DNA of 7,031 nucleotides, from NCBI GenBank assembly GCA_947074225.1, contig CAMTOX010000098.1:1-7031 (forward strand), read 5' to 3'. Each line of letters begins with the position of its first letter. Position 1 is the stretch's first letter. This DNA is from an uncultured bacterium (GTDB taxonomy: Bacteria > Bacteroidota > Bacteroidia > Bacteroidales > Paludibacteraceae). A model generated the notes under the pieces. That model saw only the letters and a list, made by a program, of their open reading frames with translations, was not told the origin of the DNA and searched no databases. Positions 6,805 through 7,031 of the stretch are shown here, in pieces. Both the position numbers and the translations under genes were made by a program.

Positions 6805-7031
6805 TTAAAAGGCCTCTTTTACCGTAAAGTAAAAGTACCACTCATTATTATAATTTTGTTTTGCCACATCAAAACGCACATGTATGGCCGGTTTCAGCAG
6901 CGCCACCCGTATACCGGCGCCATAACCCACCTTTGGCGTTGTGAAATGCCAATTATTCCAACTATACACATCGCCTACGCTTGCAAATACAGCCGCTTTG
7001 AAATAGCGCCATATCGGTATTCGGAACTCTC
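6805..7031 (-). CDS. Omp85/BamA-like outer-membrane protein, C-terminal part only
   Basis: A reading frame open from the window edge ends in TAA at 6805-6807 and encodes the last 74 residues of a larger protein. The segment reads EFRIPIWRYFKAAVFASVGD at its start, contains GYGAGIRV (35-42) and AIHVRFDVA (48-56), and finishes FYFTVKEAF. An acidic-basic-aromatic strand, a surface Gly-Asp turn, the GxGIR strand, the RFD strand and a terminal aromatic residue are the signature of the last strands of the Omp85 surface-antigen barrel (BamA/TamA group), which inserts proteins into the outer membrane or translocates substrates. The final Phe fits the beta-signal read by the Bam complex. The missing N-terminal part decides whether POTRA domains are present and whether this is BamA, TamA or a shorter paralogue. 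It lies 22 bp ahead of rsgA in the same direction. Confidence 0.8.
   Translation of the reverse strand, partial: EFRIPIWRYFKAAVFASVGDVYSWNNWHFTTPKVGYGAGIRVALLKPAIHVRFDVAKQNYNNEWYFYFTVKEAF

Overview
The window looks like the end of an assembled contig from a Bacteroidales-type bacterium (phylum Bacteroidota). Evidence: a Bacteroidota-style TAnnTTTG -7 promoter element (TACCTTTG), almost no Shine-Dalgarno sequences, short A-rich leaders, a DUF177/YceD-rpmF gene pair, a bcp-recA pair, an HQLGTP-type histidine kinase, and exported barrel proteins, one with Gln right after the signal peptide. The taxon is inferred from gene content and motifs and cannot be narrowed to genus.

Layout. Bases 1-53 are not biological: they are an Illumina P7/TruSeq index adapter left on the contig end. 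The genomic sequence then opens with a short plus-strand operon: a promoter, a DUF177/YceD-family protein (169-732) and ribosomal protein bL32 (rpmF, 753-938), closed by a strong hairpin terminator (961-992). A second long inverted repeat (1022-1065) faces it and probably ends the minus-strand transcript.

Everything from 1078 to 7031 is on the minus strand. In transcription order it is: the C-terminal end of an Omp85/BamA-like outer-membrane barrel (6805-7031, cut by the window edge), rsgA (ribosome-assembly GTPase), an unrecognised predicted outer-membrane barrel protein that overlaps the rsgA stop by one base, a 234-bp gap without clear signals, an orphan two-transmembrane sensor histidine kinase, ung (uracil-DNA glycosylase, 24 bp after the kinase), bcp (thiol peroxidase) and recA. 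The last two are 61 bp apart and probably share a transcript, possibly from a promoter lying over the ung stop codon.

How it works together. The two ends carry ribosome-related functions (bL32 and YceD on one side, RsgA on the other). The middle carries genome protection (uracil removal, peroxide detoxification, recombination), with a membrane sensor kinase reading into it. This is mostly ordinary core-genome content. I see no phage, IS element, CRISPR array, tRNA or clearly novel system. The points worth a second look are the adapter, the unnamed barrel protein, the cut Omp85 gene, the kinase-ung-bcp-recA arrangement, and the absence of the fatty-acid gene that often follows rpmF.
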